Part shown: positions 26,550 to 35,026 of the stretch, one piece after another | Numbering within the stretch: position 1 is the stretch's first letter | Layout: each line of letters starts with the position of its first letter | Source of the DNA: Polaribacter litorisediminis | GTDB lineage: Bacteria > Bacteroidota > Bacteroidia > Flavobacteriales > Flavobacteriaceae | Direction: 5' to 3' | DNA: 64,000 bases | Assembly: GCF_019968605.1 (NCBI RefSeq) | Contig: NZ_CP082966.1 | Coordinates: 979,001-1,043,000 of the forward strand | Translations under genes and position numbers: made by a program | The notes under the pieces: generated by a model | Told to the model about the DNA's origin: nothing | Database searches by the model: none | The model's input: only the letters and a program-made list of their open reading frames with translations

Positions 26550-27203
26550 ATGAAAAGCATTTTACTCAATAGTATCCTGTTATTTTCTTTTACTAATATA
26601 TTATTTTCACAAGAAAATAAAAGGAATGCTTCACCTATCCCAATTGAAACTATGTTCGGCAATAAAAAAGTAAATTATCTCTCGATACTCAATGTTCGTT
26701 TTAGGGAAGATAGTCGATTTAGTTATTTTGGAGTTATGACCATATCAACCCCTTATCACGATGAAAATGGTTATAATGAATTAGTTTTCTCGAACGCGAT
26801 AACATATAGACTTAAAACTAAATTATTTGTTACTAGCGGATTACAATACCATTTTTTAAAAGGTATTGTTCCTTATTTTGGTCTTCAATACTTATTTGCA
26901 AATCCTAAGTGGTTATTTGTATTGAGCCCAAGTATTGCATTTTTACCAAACACCGCTTTTCAAAGTGTAAGCATTTTAGAATACAAACCTAAACTTTCAA
27001 AAAAGTTAAGACTGTACACAAGATTCCAAGGTATTTACAATTTTAATTTAGAAAATGGTTTGCACGAACGAAGTCTGGTATACCTCAGAACAGGATTAAC
27101 AATAAAGAGAACAAGTCTAGGTTTTGGGTTCAATCTCGATTTCTACAGTCCAAGTATATCGAAACAACAAAATTTAGGCATCTTCCTCCATCATTTATTA
27201 TAA
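26550..27203 (+). CDS. Predicted outer-membrane beta-barrel protein
   Basis: 217 aa with a signal peptide (MKSILLNSILLFSFTNILFSQ). The rest alternates polar and hydrophobic residues in short strands (KLFVTSGLQYHF, GLTIKRTSLGFGFNLDFYS) and ends in leucines, as a small barrel would. No family recognised. The next gene is a PD40 lipoprotein 22 bases downstream, so both may act at the outer membrane. Confidence 0.65.
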   Translation: MKSILLNSILLFSFTNILFSQENKRNASPIPIETMFGNKKVNYLSILNVRFREDSRFSYFGVMTISTPYHDENGYNELVFSNAITYRLKTKLFVTSGLQYHFLKGIVPYFGLQYLFANPKWLFVLSPSIAFLPNTAFQSVSILEYKPKLSKKLRLYTRFQGIYNFNLENGLHERSLVYLRTGLTIKRTSLGFGFNLDFYSPSISKQQNLGIFLHHLL

Positions 27204-27225
27204 ACAAATTTCATACATAAAAGTC

Positions 27226-28161
27226 ATGCAAAAAATACTAATAATTCTCTTCATCCCGATTATATTTTTCAGTTGTAATGTTAATAATACAAGAAAATAT
27301 TACAATCAGGCAACTCCTGACGTAACTCCTAAATTATTTGCGCCAACTATAATTAATACCGATAGCATTGAAATCAATACAGTGTTTAACACATCTTTTA
27401 CCGAACTATTTTTTACAAGAATCATTGACAAAAAATTTGTTATCCATCATTCTGAATTTATTAATGGCAATTGGAGTTTACCAAAACCTATACAAATGTT
27501 TAGAGACCAAAAGAAAGAGTCCGTTGCAATTGATCCTTCCGTTAGCCAAGATGGTAATACAATGTATTTTCTTGGTATAAGTCCAGAAGACCGTTTAAAA
27601 AACGCTAAACCAGACATATATAAAAGTCAGAAAATAGATGGTAAATGGCAATTAGCCACTAAGGTTGGATACCCAATATCAACTGAGGAATATGCAGAAT
27701 CATACCCTGTAGTAGTTGCAGACGGTAGTTTGTATTTTACATCAGATAGACCGGGAAGTTTAGGGAAAAGAGATATTTATCGGGCGCAATATTTAGGTAA
27801 TGGAAAATTTGACACTCCTATAAATATTGGTCCTGAAGTAAATTCTGAGAAGGGAGAAAGAAGTACTTATGTTTCACCAGATGAAAGTTTCCTTATCACT
27901 GCTAACACCTATACTGATGAAAAAGGATTTGCAGTCTCATTTAAAAAAAATGGCAAGTGGCAAAAACCTACTTCTTTTGAACTTGGTGAAGATATAGAGA
28001 AAGACTGGGTTTATTATTGTCCTTATATGTCACCAGACAACAAGTATCTTTTTTTTTCAAAAAGATATAGTTCTGCTCCGAATAGTGGATGGAAAGGTGT
28101 TACAAAAGGTGAAGTGCACTGGGTAAGTTCTGCGGAGATTTTTAAAAATAAGGATAATTAA
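27226..28161 (+). CDS. PD40 beta-propeller lipoprotein
   Basis: 311 aa. Lipobox IIFFSCNVN near residue 17. PD40-type repeats: SVSQDGNTMYFLG, VVADGSLYFTSDRPGSLGKRD and MSPDNKYLFFSKR. Related to each half of the larger protein at 24053. The SDRPG.GK.D segment is typical of flavobacterial propeller lipoproteins. Role unknown. Confidence 0.88.
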   Translation: MQKILIILFIPIIFFSCNVNNTRKYYNQATPDVTPKLFAPTIINTDSIEINTVFNTSFTELFFTRIIDKKFVIHHSEFINGNWSLPKPIQMFRDQKKESVAIDPSVSQDGNTMYFLGISPEDRLKNAKPDIYKSQKIDGKWQLATKVGYPISTEEYAESYPVVVADGSLYFTSDRPGSLGKRDIYRAQYLGNGKFDTPINIGPEVNSEKGERSTYVSPDESFLITANTYTDEKGFAVSFKKNGKWQKPTSFELGEDIEKDWVYYCPYMSPDNKYLFFSKRYSSAPNSGWKGVTKGEVHWVSSAEIFKNKDN

Positions 28162-28200
28162 TAGTTGCTAGCAAAAGTTAAAAACACAGAGCTCTCGAGT

Positions 28201-28614
28201 ATGAGAAAAATAATAGATTTTAATGTTGCTACACTTGCGAGCTTATTTATTCTAGGAATTCTTGCTCTATTTCATATAGCTATTTTAATGGGCATAGTAT
28301 TGTTTGATTATGTGCCTATTGAATTTTTGTGGGGAGGACAAATGAAGACAGTCACACAATTAGTAAATTTCGAAATAGTTTCATTGCTTACCACTGTCAT
28401 TTTTATTTTTCTGCTGTTAATAAGATCAAAATGGATAAATCTACCAAAACTATTGGGTGTCACAAGAATTGTAATGTGGATGGTATTTGTCCTTTTTTTA
28501 TTAAATACAATTGGGAACGGATTATCCAAAACTACGTTTGAAAGAGCGTTTGCAATTATCTCTGGAGTGTTGGCCCTTCTTTTTTTGAGGATTGCAATAG
28601 AAAAAAAAGGGTAA
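28201..28614 (+). CDS. Small four-helix membrane protein
   Basis: 137 aa from ATG 28201; a TTG at 28165 would add 12 polar residues and seems less likely. Four hydrophobic helices, for example LASLFILGILALFHIAILMG and VMWMVFVLFLLNTIG. It lies 39 bases after the PD40 gene. Family not recognised. Confidence 0.65.
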   Translation: MRKIIDFNVATLASLFILGILALFHIAILMGIVLFDYVPIEFLWGGQMKTVTQLVNFEIVSLLTTVIFIFLLLIRSKWINLPKLLGVTRIVMWMVFVLFLLNTIGNGLSKTTFERAFAIISGVLALLFLRIAIEKKG

Positions 28615-28677
28615 TAATGTTTTATAAATAAATCAGCTATAAAAATTAAAAAACAACAACTCGTTAAATAGATTCAA

Positions 28678-29139
28678 ATGAAATTAAGAAAAGCAACAAT
28701 CAACGATATATTGAGCATTGTAGAAATGATCGCGGATGATCCCCTAGGTAGTAAACGAGAAAACTTTACCATCCCATTGCCCAAAACCTATTATGATGCT
28801 TTTGAGCGAATCGATGCTGACCAAAACCAAGACCTGATTGTGGTTGAAAACGAAACTGGACGGCTCATCGCTGTTTTTCAATTGACGTTTATCCCTTATT
28901 TAACCTATCAAGGAGGCATAAGGGCACAAATTGAAGGAGTACGAGTGCATAAAAATCATCGAGGGCTTGGTATTGGGAAAACCATATTCCATTGGACCAT
29001 CCAGAAAGCGAAGAAACGTAACGCCCATGTATTACAGTTGACTACCGACAAAAAACGTCCCGATGCCATTAGGTTTTATGAGTCTTTCGGATTCAAAGCC
29101 ACTCACGAGGGCATGAAAATGCATTTTAAAATAAAATAA
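28678..29139 (+). CDS. GNAT family N-acetyltransferase
   Basis: 153 aa. The acetyl-CoA binding motif is HRGLGIGKTIF after the beta-strand IEGVRVHKN; the C-terminal RFYESFGFKATHEGMKM is typical. GNAT enzymes transfer an acetyl group from acetyl-CoA to amines; the substrate is unknown. The gene looks richer in GC than its neighbours, which may mean separate acquisition. It is followed 11 bases later by the 396-bp repeat. Confidence 0.93.
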   Translation: MKLRKATINDILSIVEMIADDPLGSKRENFTIPLPKTYYDAFERIDADQNQDLIVVENETGRLIAVFQLTFIPYLTYQGGIRAQIEGVRVHKNHRGLGIGKTIFHWTIQKAKKRNAHVLQLTTDKKRPDAIRFYESFGFKATHEGMKMHFKIK

Positions 29140-29150
29140 AAAACTATTGC

Positions 29151-29546
29151 CAATAACTAAGCATATGGCGTGCCGATAGGCCAACGCTATATGCCTTGTT
29201 GACTGATCCATTGCTAAGGATAAGAGGTAAAACGACGGTTTGGGTTTGCGTTTTAAAAGGAGTATGACTGGAGAAAGGAGCGCGTTTTCAATATTTCTAT
29301 TACATACGAGCTATTGATGATGCTTTTTTTTAATTTTTAGTCCTTTTAGAGGGCATTTTAGGGGTCATTTTTTGAGTTTAGACATTAGTATCCTTCATGG
29401 GCACATTGCCATTTCTTTATTGTTTGTATTTCAGTATTTTACGTTTTACTTTTTTTTGAGACATCATAATAAATTTTTAATTAAAAGCTAAATTTAACGT
29501 TTTTTAAAACAAGAGTGAAAGGCTTCCGAGGTACGAGGATTAGTTT
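29151..29546. repeat. 396-bp dispersed repeat, copy 2
   Basis: Same length and near-identical sequence to 15559-15954. It lies between the GNAT gene and the methyltransferase gene. Both full copies end at the same motif (GAGGATTAGTT). No gene is inside. Confidence 0.85.
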
Positions 29547-29667
29547 AATAATGTTATAAAAAATTTAGTACTTTTAAATCAAAAATAACAAGCTATGAAA
29601 AGTATGGTTTCAAACCCGCCATTTGCCATATTCAAACCTGTTGTGTACAATCTGAAAAAACGAACAA

Positions 29668-30420
29668 ATGACAGAATTAGAATTTATAACTGACTTACAT
29701 AAAAATTCGGACAGACAAGGTTCAGGAAGCGAAAATGACACCCTAAAAGCTCTTGATTTATCGAATTTACCGACTGACCAAAACTTGAAAGTGGCGGATA
29801 TTGGCTGTGGTTCAGGTGGACAGACATTTTCACTTGCCAAAAACATTAACGGACAAATAACCGCAGTTGACTTGTTTCCAAAGTTTTTAAATGAACTCAA
29901 TGCAAAATCTCAAAATTTAGGATTGACAGACAAAATCGTAACGTTACAAAAATCAATGGATAACTTACCTTTTAACGAAGGCGAATTTGACCTTATTTGG
30001 TCGGAAGGAGCGCTTTATAACATTGGATTTGAAAACGGACTTAAAAAATGGAAGGACTATTTAAAAGTCGGTGGCTATTTGGCTGTAAGTGAAATCACTT
30101 GGATAACTCAAACGCGACCAAAAGAGATTGAAGAATTTTGGAAAACGGAATACCCAGAAGTCTACATTGCTTCTAATAAAATCAAACAATTAGAAAATAA
30201 TGGATATTCGCTTGAAGGATATTTTCATCTAGGTCAAGACAGTTGGATTGAGACCTATTACAAGCCAATGCAAGCAAGGTTTGAGAACTTTCTGAAACGC
30301 AACAACAATTCAGAACTTGCAAGAAAAGTAGTTGAAGGTAATCAAGCTGAAATGGATTTGTACCAAAAAATCAAGGCTTATTACAGTTACGGATGTTATT
30401 TAGATAGAAAAAATGAATAA
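29668..30420 (+). CDS. Class I SAM-dependent methyltransferase
   Basis: 250 aa. Motif I VADIGCGSGGQTF at residues 42-54, motif II acidic residue in TAVDLFP, motif post-II in FDLIWSEGALYNIGF. Small-molecule type with a C-terminal helical cap. The substrate is unknown. It lies just before the DUF6090 array but has no obvious link to it. Confidence 0.92.
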   Translation: MTELEFITDLHKNSDRQGSGSENDTLKALDLSNLPTDQNLKVADIGCGSGGQTFSLAKNINGQITAVDLFPKFLNELNAKSQNLGLTDKIVTLQKSMDNLPFNEGEFDLIWSEGALYNIGFENGLKKWKDYLKVGGYLAVSEITWITQTRPKEIEEFWKTEYPEVYIASNKIKQLENNGYSLEGYFHLGQDSWIETYYKPMQARFENFLKRNNNSELARKVVEGNQAEMDLYQKIKAYYSYGCYLDRKNE

Positions 30421-30584
30421 AAGGCAGTATACACAATGGCTAGAATTAATGCAGGGTAAAGTGCTGATGCGATGATATTTACACCAAATAAGCTAACTGC
30501 TAAACGGAAAGTGAAGTGCCTTATAATACCGCAAATAGCCATGACACAAACATCTTATGCTTCATTAACACCAACCACTTACCC
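30421..30584. other. Intergenic region leading into the DUF6090 array
   Basis: No gene. It has inverted stretches AAGGCA (30421 region) and TGCCTT (30515 region) that could close a large foldable unit of the attC-like kind. An in-frame ATG at 30516 exists but would add 23 unlike residues before the conserved MIKFFR start. Confidence 0.3.
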
Positions 30585-31319
30585 ATGATAAAATTCTTTA
30601 GAAAAATTAGACAAGATTTACTTTCTAAGGTTAAAACTGGGAAGCCAGTAGGCAAGTATTTAAAATATGCCTTTGGCGAAATTATACTTGTAGTGATTGG
30701 TATTTTGATTGCATTGCAAATAAATAATTGGAACGAGAAAAGTAAATTAAAAAACGAGGAAATTAAACTGTTAAAAGAAATGAGGTCTGCATTAATTAGT
30801 GATAAAGAGGATATCATTTCAAATATTAGTGAACACTCATCTTCAGCAAAATCTTGTTCTATTTTAATCAATCATATTTCTAACAAATTACCTTACAAGG
30901 ATTCATTAGATTTTCATTTTGCAAACGCTCTAAACACAACAAGGTTCGGTCACACCTCAAGCCCTTATGAAACATTGAAAATAAAAGGACCTGACCTTAT
31001 CGAAAATGATAGTTTAAGAATAATGCTTGGTGAGTATTATGATAGATGGGTTGGCTATCAATTTGACCTACAAAAAAGTAGTCTTGAGACTTTTAATTTA
31101 GCTAAAGAAAGGCAATTTGAACTCTTTAAAAGTGGGCGTTTTTGGGGAAAAATAAAGCCAGTCGATTATAATCAACTCGTTAAAAACAATTATTACTATT
31201 CCTGGCTTACATACACACTTGGTCAGAGACAATGGGAAGCTCAAAGGTTTAAAAGTTTAAATGAAAAAAATGAGCAATTAATTAACCTCATTGATAATGA
31301 AGTTGAAAAAAACAATTAA
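30585..31319 (+). CDS. DUF6090 array member 1
   Basis: 244 aa. The start is set at the conserved MIKFFRKIR. Family plan: basic amphipathic head (about 20 residues), short linker, one membrane helix (YLKYAFGEIILVVIGILIAL), then a polar, mostly helical body ending in a charged helix. Positive head residues favour N-in, body outside. The linker holds a short PVG insert, perhaps a shrunken palindrome. The body is unlike the four main groups. No catalytic motif seen; function unknown. Confidence 0.87.
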   Translation: MIKFFRKIRQDLLSKVKTGKPVGKYLKYAFGEIILVVIGILIALQINNWNEKSKLKNEEIKLLKEMRSALISDKEDIISNISEHSSSAKSCSILINHISNKLPYKDSLDFHFANALNTTRFGHTSSPYETLKIKGPDLIENDSLRIMLGEYYDRWVGYQFDLQKSSLETFNLAKERQFELFKSGRFWGKIKPVDYNQLVKNNYYYSWLTYTLGQRQWEAQRFKSLNEKNEQLINLIDNEVEKNN

Positions 31320-31380
31320 TAACCAAAGTACAAAAACCTTGACTTTATCCTCATAAACTATCGGAACAAACCAAGAACCA

Positions 31381-31484
31381 ATGATATTATCGAGTCAAAA
31401 TTTTCAAAGTAAATCAAATGTCCAGTGGTCATTTGGGCAAGATAGCCCTGCCTACCTGTTTGCCTGCAGGCAGGCGCTTGCGGA
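31381..31484 (+). repeat. Structured spacer S1
   Basis: Starts ATGATATTATCG; hairpin 2 CAAATGTCC/GGTCATTTG with one mismatch; then a palindrome doubled by extra CTGTTTGCCTGCAGG; ends CGCTTGCGG. Same layout as the other numbered spacers. Confidence 0.75.
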
Positions 31485-31509
31485 CTTAAACAGATCACAA
31501 TAAGAAATT

Positions 31510-32283
31510 ATGATTAAATTTTTTAGACATATAAGAAAAGACCTTATGGAAAAAAATAGAACAGGTAAACCTGCCTACCGGACAGGCAGGTACCTAAAAT
31601 ATGCCTTTGGCGAAATTATTCTGGTGGTCATCGGAATTTTGATAGCATTACAAGTTAATAATTGGAATAATGAACGATTAAAATCTGAAAGAAATCGAGA
31701 GCTACTCATAAAACTTACCAAAGAGTTAACGTTAAATATTGAGAGAGCTGCAGGTTTAGACTCGCTATCACCTGGCAGTGGTTTTAAAGGCAGGTTCCTG
31801 TTTTCGGATAGTTTGACTAAAATTATGCAAAGAGGAATAGAAGTTTCCGATTTAGACTTTATGATGAGTCGCGGTATTTTTTGGGTCAATGATTTTAATT
31901 TAAATACGGCCGTTTTTGAGGAATTAAAGAATACCGCTAGTTTATATGCCATAGGCTCTGACAGTCTTGTTACAGCCATTAATAGCTATTATAAACTTTG
32001 TGAAAGAGAATCGTATTACAATCTCAAATACAGCGATGAGTGTATTTATTTACGACAACAATGTTATGATGGTTGGATTGATTTTGCGCAAGTGTATAGG
32101 CTTCAACCGAAGGTAGCCATTACAAATCATCCGTGGTTATTTAACCAAAGGGCACCAGAATATATTCATTTAAGGCAATATGTTTTGAGAACCAAAGGGC
32201 ATAGCAGATTAATATCCGGTAAGTTAAAAGGCATTATCAGAGAATCCCAACAACTAATTACTTTAATTGAGCGTGAGCAATAA
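31510..32283 (+). CDS. DUF6090 array member 2
   Basis: 257 aa. Head of the RHIRKDLMEKN type with one 7-residue insert PAYRTGR before the membrane helix, encoded by the 21-nt palindrome. Body unlike the main groups: it has FKGRFLFSDSLTKIM and a tyrosine-rich helix YYKLCERESYYNLKYSDE, with two cysteines. Ends QLITLIEREQ. Only 7 bases separate it from the next member, so they are co-transcribed. Confidence 0.87.
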   Translation: MIKFFRHIRKDLMEKNRTGKPAYRTGRYLKYAFGEIILVVIGILIALQVNNWNNERLKSERNRELLIKLTKELTLNIERAAGLDSLSPGSGFKGRFLFSDSLTKIMQRGIEVSDLDFMMSRGIFWVNDFNLNTAVFEELKNTASLYAIGSDSLVTAINSYYKLCERESYYNLKYSDECIYLRQQCYDGWIDFAQVYRLQPKVAITNHPWLFNQRAPEYIHLRQYVLRTKGHSRLISGKLKGIIRESQQLITLIEREQ

Positions 32284-32290
32284 CTGAATT

Positions 32291-33043
32291 ATGATTAAAT
32301 TCTTCCGTCAAATACGATATAAACTTATGAGTGAAAACAAAACAGGTAAACCTGCCTACCAGACAGGCAGGTACCTAAAATATGCCTTTGGTGAAATTGT
32401 ACTAGTTGTTATTGGGATTTTAATAGCACTTCAGATAAATAATTGGAATGAAAATCGAAAAACTGATATAATAACACAAAGTTATTACGCCCAAATTCTA
32501 TTTGACCTTGATAAAGAAACAAAAAATATTGAGGAAAGAGTTTTGTTTTTAGATAGCAGCATCACTTCGATAGAGAATTATTTTGGAATAATGATGAGGC
32601 CAAATTTAGAAACAACCCAAATTTTAGATGAACTACTTAAAGTTAAAGTTACTTTTCAGCTTTTATCCTTTAATGCGAATACCGTTGGCACGTTAGAATC
32701 TACCGGAGATATAAAGTTGTTGCCAGAAAAAATACGCAACGCGTTAATAGAGCTTAAGCGAGAACAGGACTTAATTAGTAGTAGGGCAAAAATTGTTTAT
32801 GACAATTATTTAAATGGATATGAAAAGGCTGATCAATTAGGTTTTCGCAGAATACAATATTCGAATCCGTCAGTTAAAGATTTGGATATTGAAAAGAATA
32901 TCCCTGAAATAATTTTAACGCTTGAAGGTGCTATTAGTCTTAAAAATTATTCAGATAAAAATATTCGGAATCATTTTAAAGAAATGTTACAAGACATTAG
33001 AAACATAAAACAATTGATTCTTAATGAAATAAATAAAAAATAA
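32291..33043 (+). CDS. DUF6090 array member 3
   Basis: 250 aa. Unusual head MIKFFRQIRYKLMSENKTGK with a one-copy palindrome insert read as PAYQTGR. The body includes FDLDKETKNIEERVLFLDSS and FNANTVGTLESTGDIKLLPE, the latter matching the family pattern of a small turn followed by a short helix. Not close to the main groups. A structured spacer follows. Confidence 0.87.
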   Translation: MIKFFRQIRYKLMSENKTGKPAYQTGRYLKYAFGEIVLVVIGILIALQINNWNENRKTDIITQSYYAQILFDLDKETKNIEERVLFLDSSITSIENYFGIMMRPNLETTQILDELLKVKVTFQLLSFNANTVGTLESTGDIKLLPEKIRNALIELKREQDLISSRAKIVYDNYLNGYEKADQLGFRRIQYSNPSVKDLDIEKNIPEIILTLEGAISLKNYSDKNIRNHFKEMLQDIRNIKQLILNEINKK

Positions 33044-33056
33044 TGAAAGCACAACA

Positions 33057-33147
33057 ATGATAAAATTCTTTAGAGTAGCGAAACACAATCTTTTGCAAAG
33101 CAAAATCAAAGGTCTGGTAGACATTTGGACGAGATAGCCACTTGCGG
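33057..33147 (+). repeat. Structured spacer S2
   Basis: Starts with a copy of the gene head ATGATAAAATTCTTTAGAG. Hairpin 1 TTTTGC/GCAAAA; hairpin 2 CAAAGGTCT/AGACATTTG with one mismatch. No palindrome: reads GATAGCCACTTGCGG, an empty site. Confidence 0.75.
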
Positions 33148-33170
33148 AAATTTAAAAAGACATATAACCA

Positions 33171-33968
33171 ATGATTAAATTTTTTAGACATATAAGAAAG
33201 GACCTAATGGAAAAAAACCTGCCTACCGGACAGGCAGGCAAAACAGGCAAAACAGGCAAACCTGCCTACCGGACAGGCAAATACCTAAAATATGCCATTG
33301 GCGAAATTATCCTCGTTGTTATTGGTATTTTAATAGCCATTCAATTAAATGAATGGAGAAACGATAGCGTAAACGCTAAACAAAAGCAGCAAGTATTATT
33401 AACCTTAAAGACCGATTTTGAAGTTAGCCTTACAAGATTAGACACGGTATACTACAACCAAGAACAAAGCTTATGGAAATTTAGGAAATCAAGAGATCTT
33501 ATCGATTCGATAAATTATGTCACAGACAATACAGTGCTTAAAGAAAACCTTGCGCATGGTGGACATGGACATAGTTTCAACCCTATTAACGGGGCATTGC
33601 GTTCTGCAATATCGTCAGGAGATATTCACTTAATTAAAAATAAGCGCCTAATAGAATTATTATTTAGTTGGGAGGACTTGGTTGTAGATTCGTATGAAGA
33701 AATTGAAATGCTTCGAAAATATTCTATGGAAACCTATCAACCAATAATACAAAAGTATACGCAAGTGACAGAAATATATAAAAATATAATGAGAAGGAAT
33801 GGAAGCCATCATCCATCTGACTTCGTTGGATTATTTAAGGATCCGCAATTTGAAAACTTTACACAAGTTATTATCTTCAAGTCATATAATTATAGGGAAG
33901 AACTAAAGGGTATTAGAACAAATAATTTAGAAATTATCAAATTAATTGAGCAAGAATTAAAAAAATAA
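33171..33968 (+). CDS. DUF6090 array member 4 (group C)
   Basis: 265 aa, long because the linker carries two palindrome inserts (LPTGQAG and PAYRTG) plus an extra KTG. Group C body: NEWRNDSVNAKQKQQVL, WKFRKSRDLIDSINY, FNPINGALRSAISSGDIHLI and a C-terminus EIIKLIEQELKK. Its body is almost identical to member 5, marking a recent duplication in which only the linker differs. Confidence 0.88.
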   Translation: MIKFFRHIRKDLMEKNLPTGQAGKTGKTGKPAYRTGKYLKYAIGEIILVVIGILIAIQLNEWRNDSVNAKQKQQVLLTLKTDFEVSLTRLDTVYYNQEQSLWKFRKSRDLIDSINYVTDNTVLKENLAHGGHGHSFNPINGALRSAISSGDIHLIKNKRLIELLFSWEDLVVDSYEEIEMLRKYSMETYQPIIQKYTQVTEIYKNIMRRNGSHHPSDFVGLFKDPQFENFTQVIIFKSYNYREELKGIRTNNLEIIKLIEQELKK

Positions 33969-33981
33969 CGAAAGCACAACA

Positions 33982-34090
33982 ATGATAAAATTCTTTAGAT
34001 TAGCGCAACACAATTTTGCAACGCAAAATCAATGGTCTAGCAGACCTTTGGTGGAGATAGCCCTGCCTACCGTCAGGCAAGCGATTGCGG
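33982..34090 (+). repeat. Structured spacer S3
   Basis: Head-like start ATGATAAAATTCTTTAGAT; hairpin 1 ATTTTGC/GCAAAAT around AAC; hairpin 2 based on GGTCTAGCAGACC; palindrome CCTGCC...AGGCAA slightly decayed; ends GCGATTGCGG. Confidence 0.75.
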
Positions 34091-34113
34091 AAATTTAAAA
34101 AGACATATAACCA

Positions 34114-34881
34114 ATGATTAAATTTTTTAGACATATAAGAAAAGACCTAATGGAAAAAAATAAAACTGGAAAGCCTGCCTTTGCCGCAGGCAGGTATTTT
34201 AAATATGCTATAGGAGAAATTATCCTCGTTGTTATTGGTATTTTAATAGCCATTCAATTAAATGAATGGAGAAACGATAGCGTAAACGCTAAACAAAAGC
34301 AGCAAGTATTAGAAACCTTAAAAACCGATTTTGAAGTTAGCCTTACAAGATTAGACACGGTATACTACAACCAAGAACAAAGCTTATGGAAATTTAGGAA
34401 ATCAAGAGATCTTATTGATTCGATAAATTATGTCACAGACAATACAGTGCTTAAAGAAAACCTTGCGCATGGTGGACATGGACATAGTTTCAACCCTATT
34501 AACGGGGCATTGCGTTCTGCAATATCGTCAGGAGATATTCACTTAATTAAAAATAAGCGCCTAATAGAATTATTATTTAGTTGGGAGGACTTGGTTGTAG
34601 ATTCGTATGAAGAAATTGAAATGCTTCGAAAATATTCTATGGAAACCTATCAACCATTAATACAAAAGTATACGCAAGTGACAGAAATATATAAAAATAT
34701 AATGAGAAGGAATGGAAGCCATCATCCATCTGACTTCGTTGGATTATTTAAGGATCCGCAATTTGAAAACTTTACACAAGTTATTATCTTCAAATCATAT
34801 AATTATAGGGAAGAACTAAAGGGTATTAGAACAAATAATTTAGAAATTATCAAATTAATTGAGCAAGAATTAAAAAAATAA
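34114..34881 (+). CDS. DUF6090 array member 5 (group C)
   Basis: 255 aa. One palindrome insert PAFAAGR at 34174-34194 in the linker. From the membrane helix on it is nearly identical to member 4 (differences include VLLTL to VLETL and PII to PLI). Such identity next to a different linker shows that the head/linker and body can change independently. Confidence 0.88.
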   Translation: MIKFFRHIRKDLMEKNKTGKPAFAAGRYFKYAIGEIILVVIGILIAIQLNEWRNDSVNAKQKQQVLETLKTDFEVSLTRLDTVYYNQEQSLWKFRKSRDLIDSINYVTDNTVLKENLAHGGHGHSFNPINGALRSAISSGDIHLIKNKRLIELLFSWEDLVVDSYEEIEMLRKYSMETYQPLIQKYTQVTEIYKNIMRRNGSHHPSDFVGLFKDPQFENFTQVIIFKSYNYREELKGIRTNNLEIIKLIEQELKK

Positions 34882-34894
34882 CGAAAGTACAACA

Positions 34895-35003
34895 ATGATA
34901 AAATTCTTTAGAGTATCGCAACAGAATTTTGCAAGGCAAAATCAATGGTCTGGAAGACCTTTGGTGGAGATAGCCCTGCCTACCGTCAGACAGGCGATTG
35001 CGG
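34895..35003 (+). repeat. Structured spacer S4
   Basis: Near twin of S3: head-like start, TTTTGCAAGGCAAAAT hairpin, GGTCTGGAAGACC hairpin, palindrome CCTGCC...GACAGG, ends GCGATTGCGG. S3 and S4 were probably duplicated with members 4 and 5. Confidence 0.75.
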
Positions 35004-35026
35004 AAATTTAAAAAGACATATAACCA

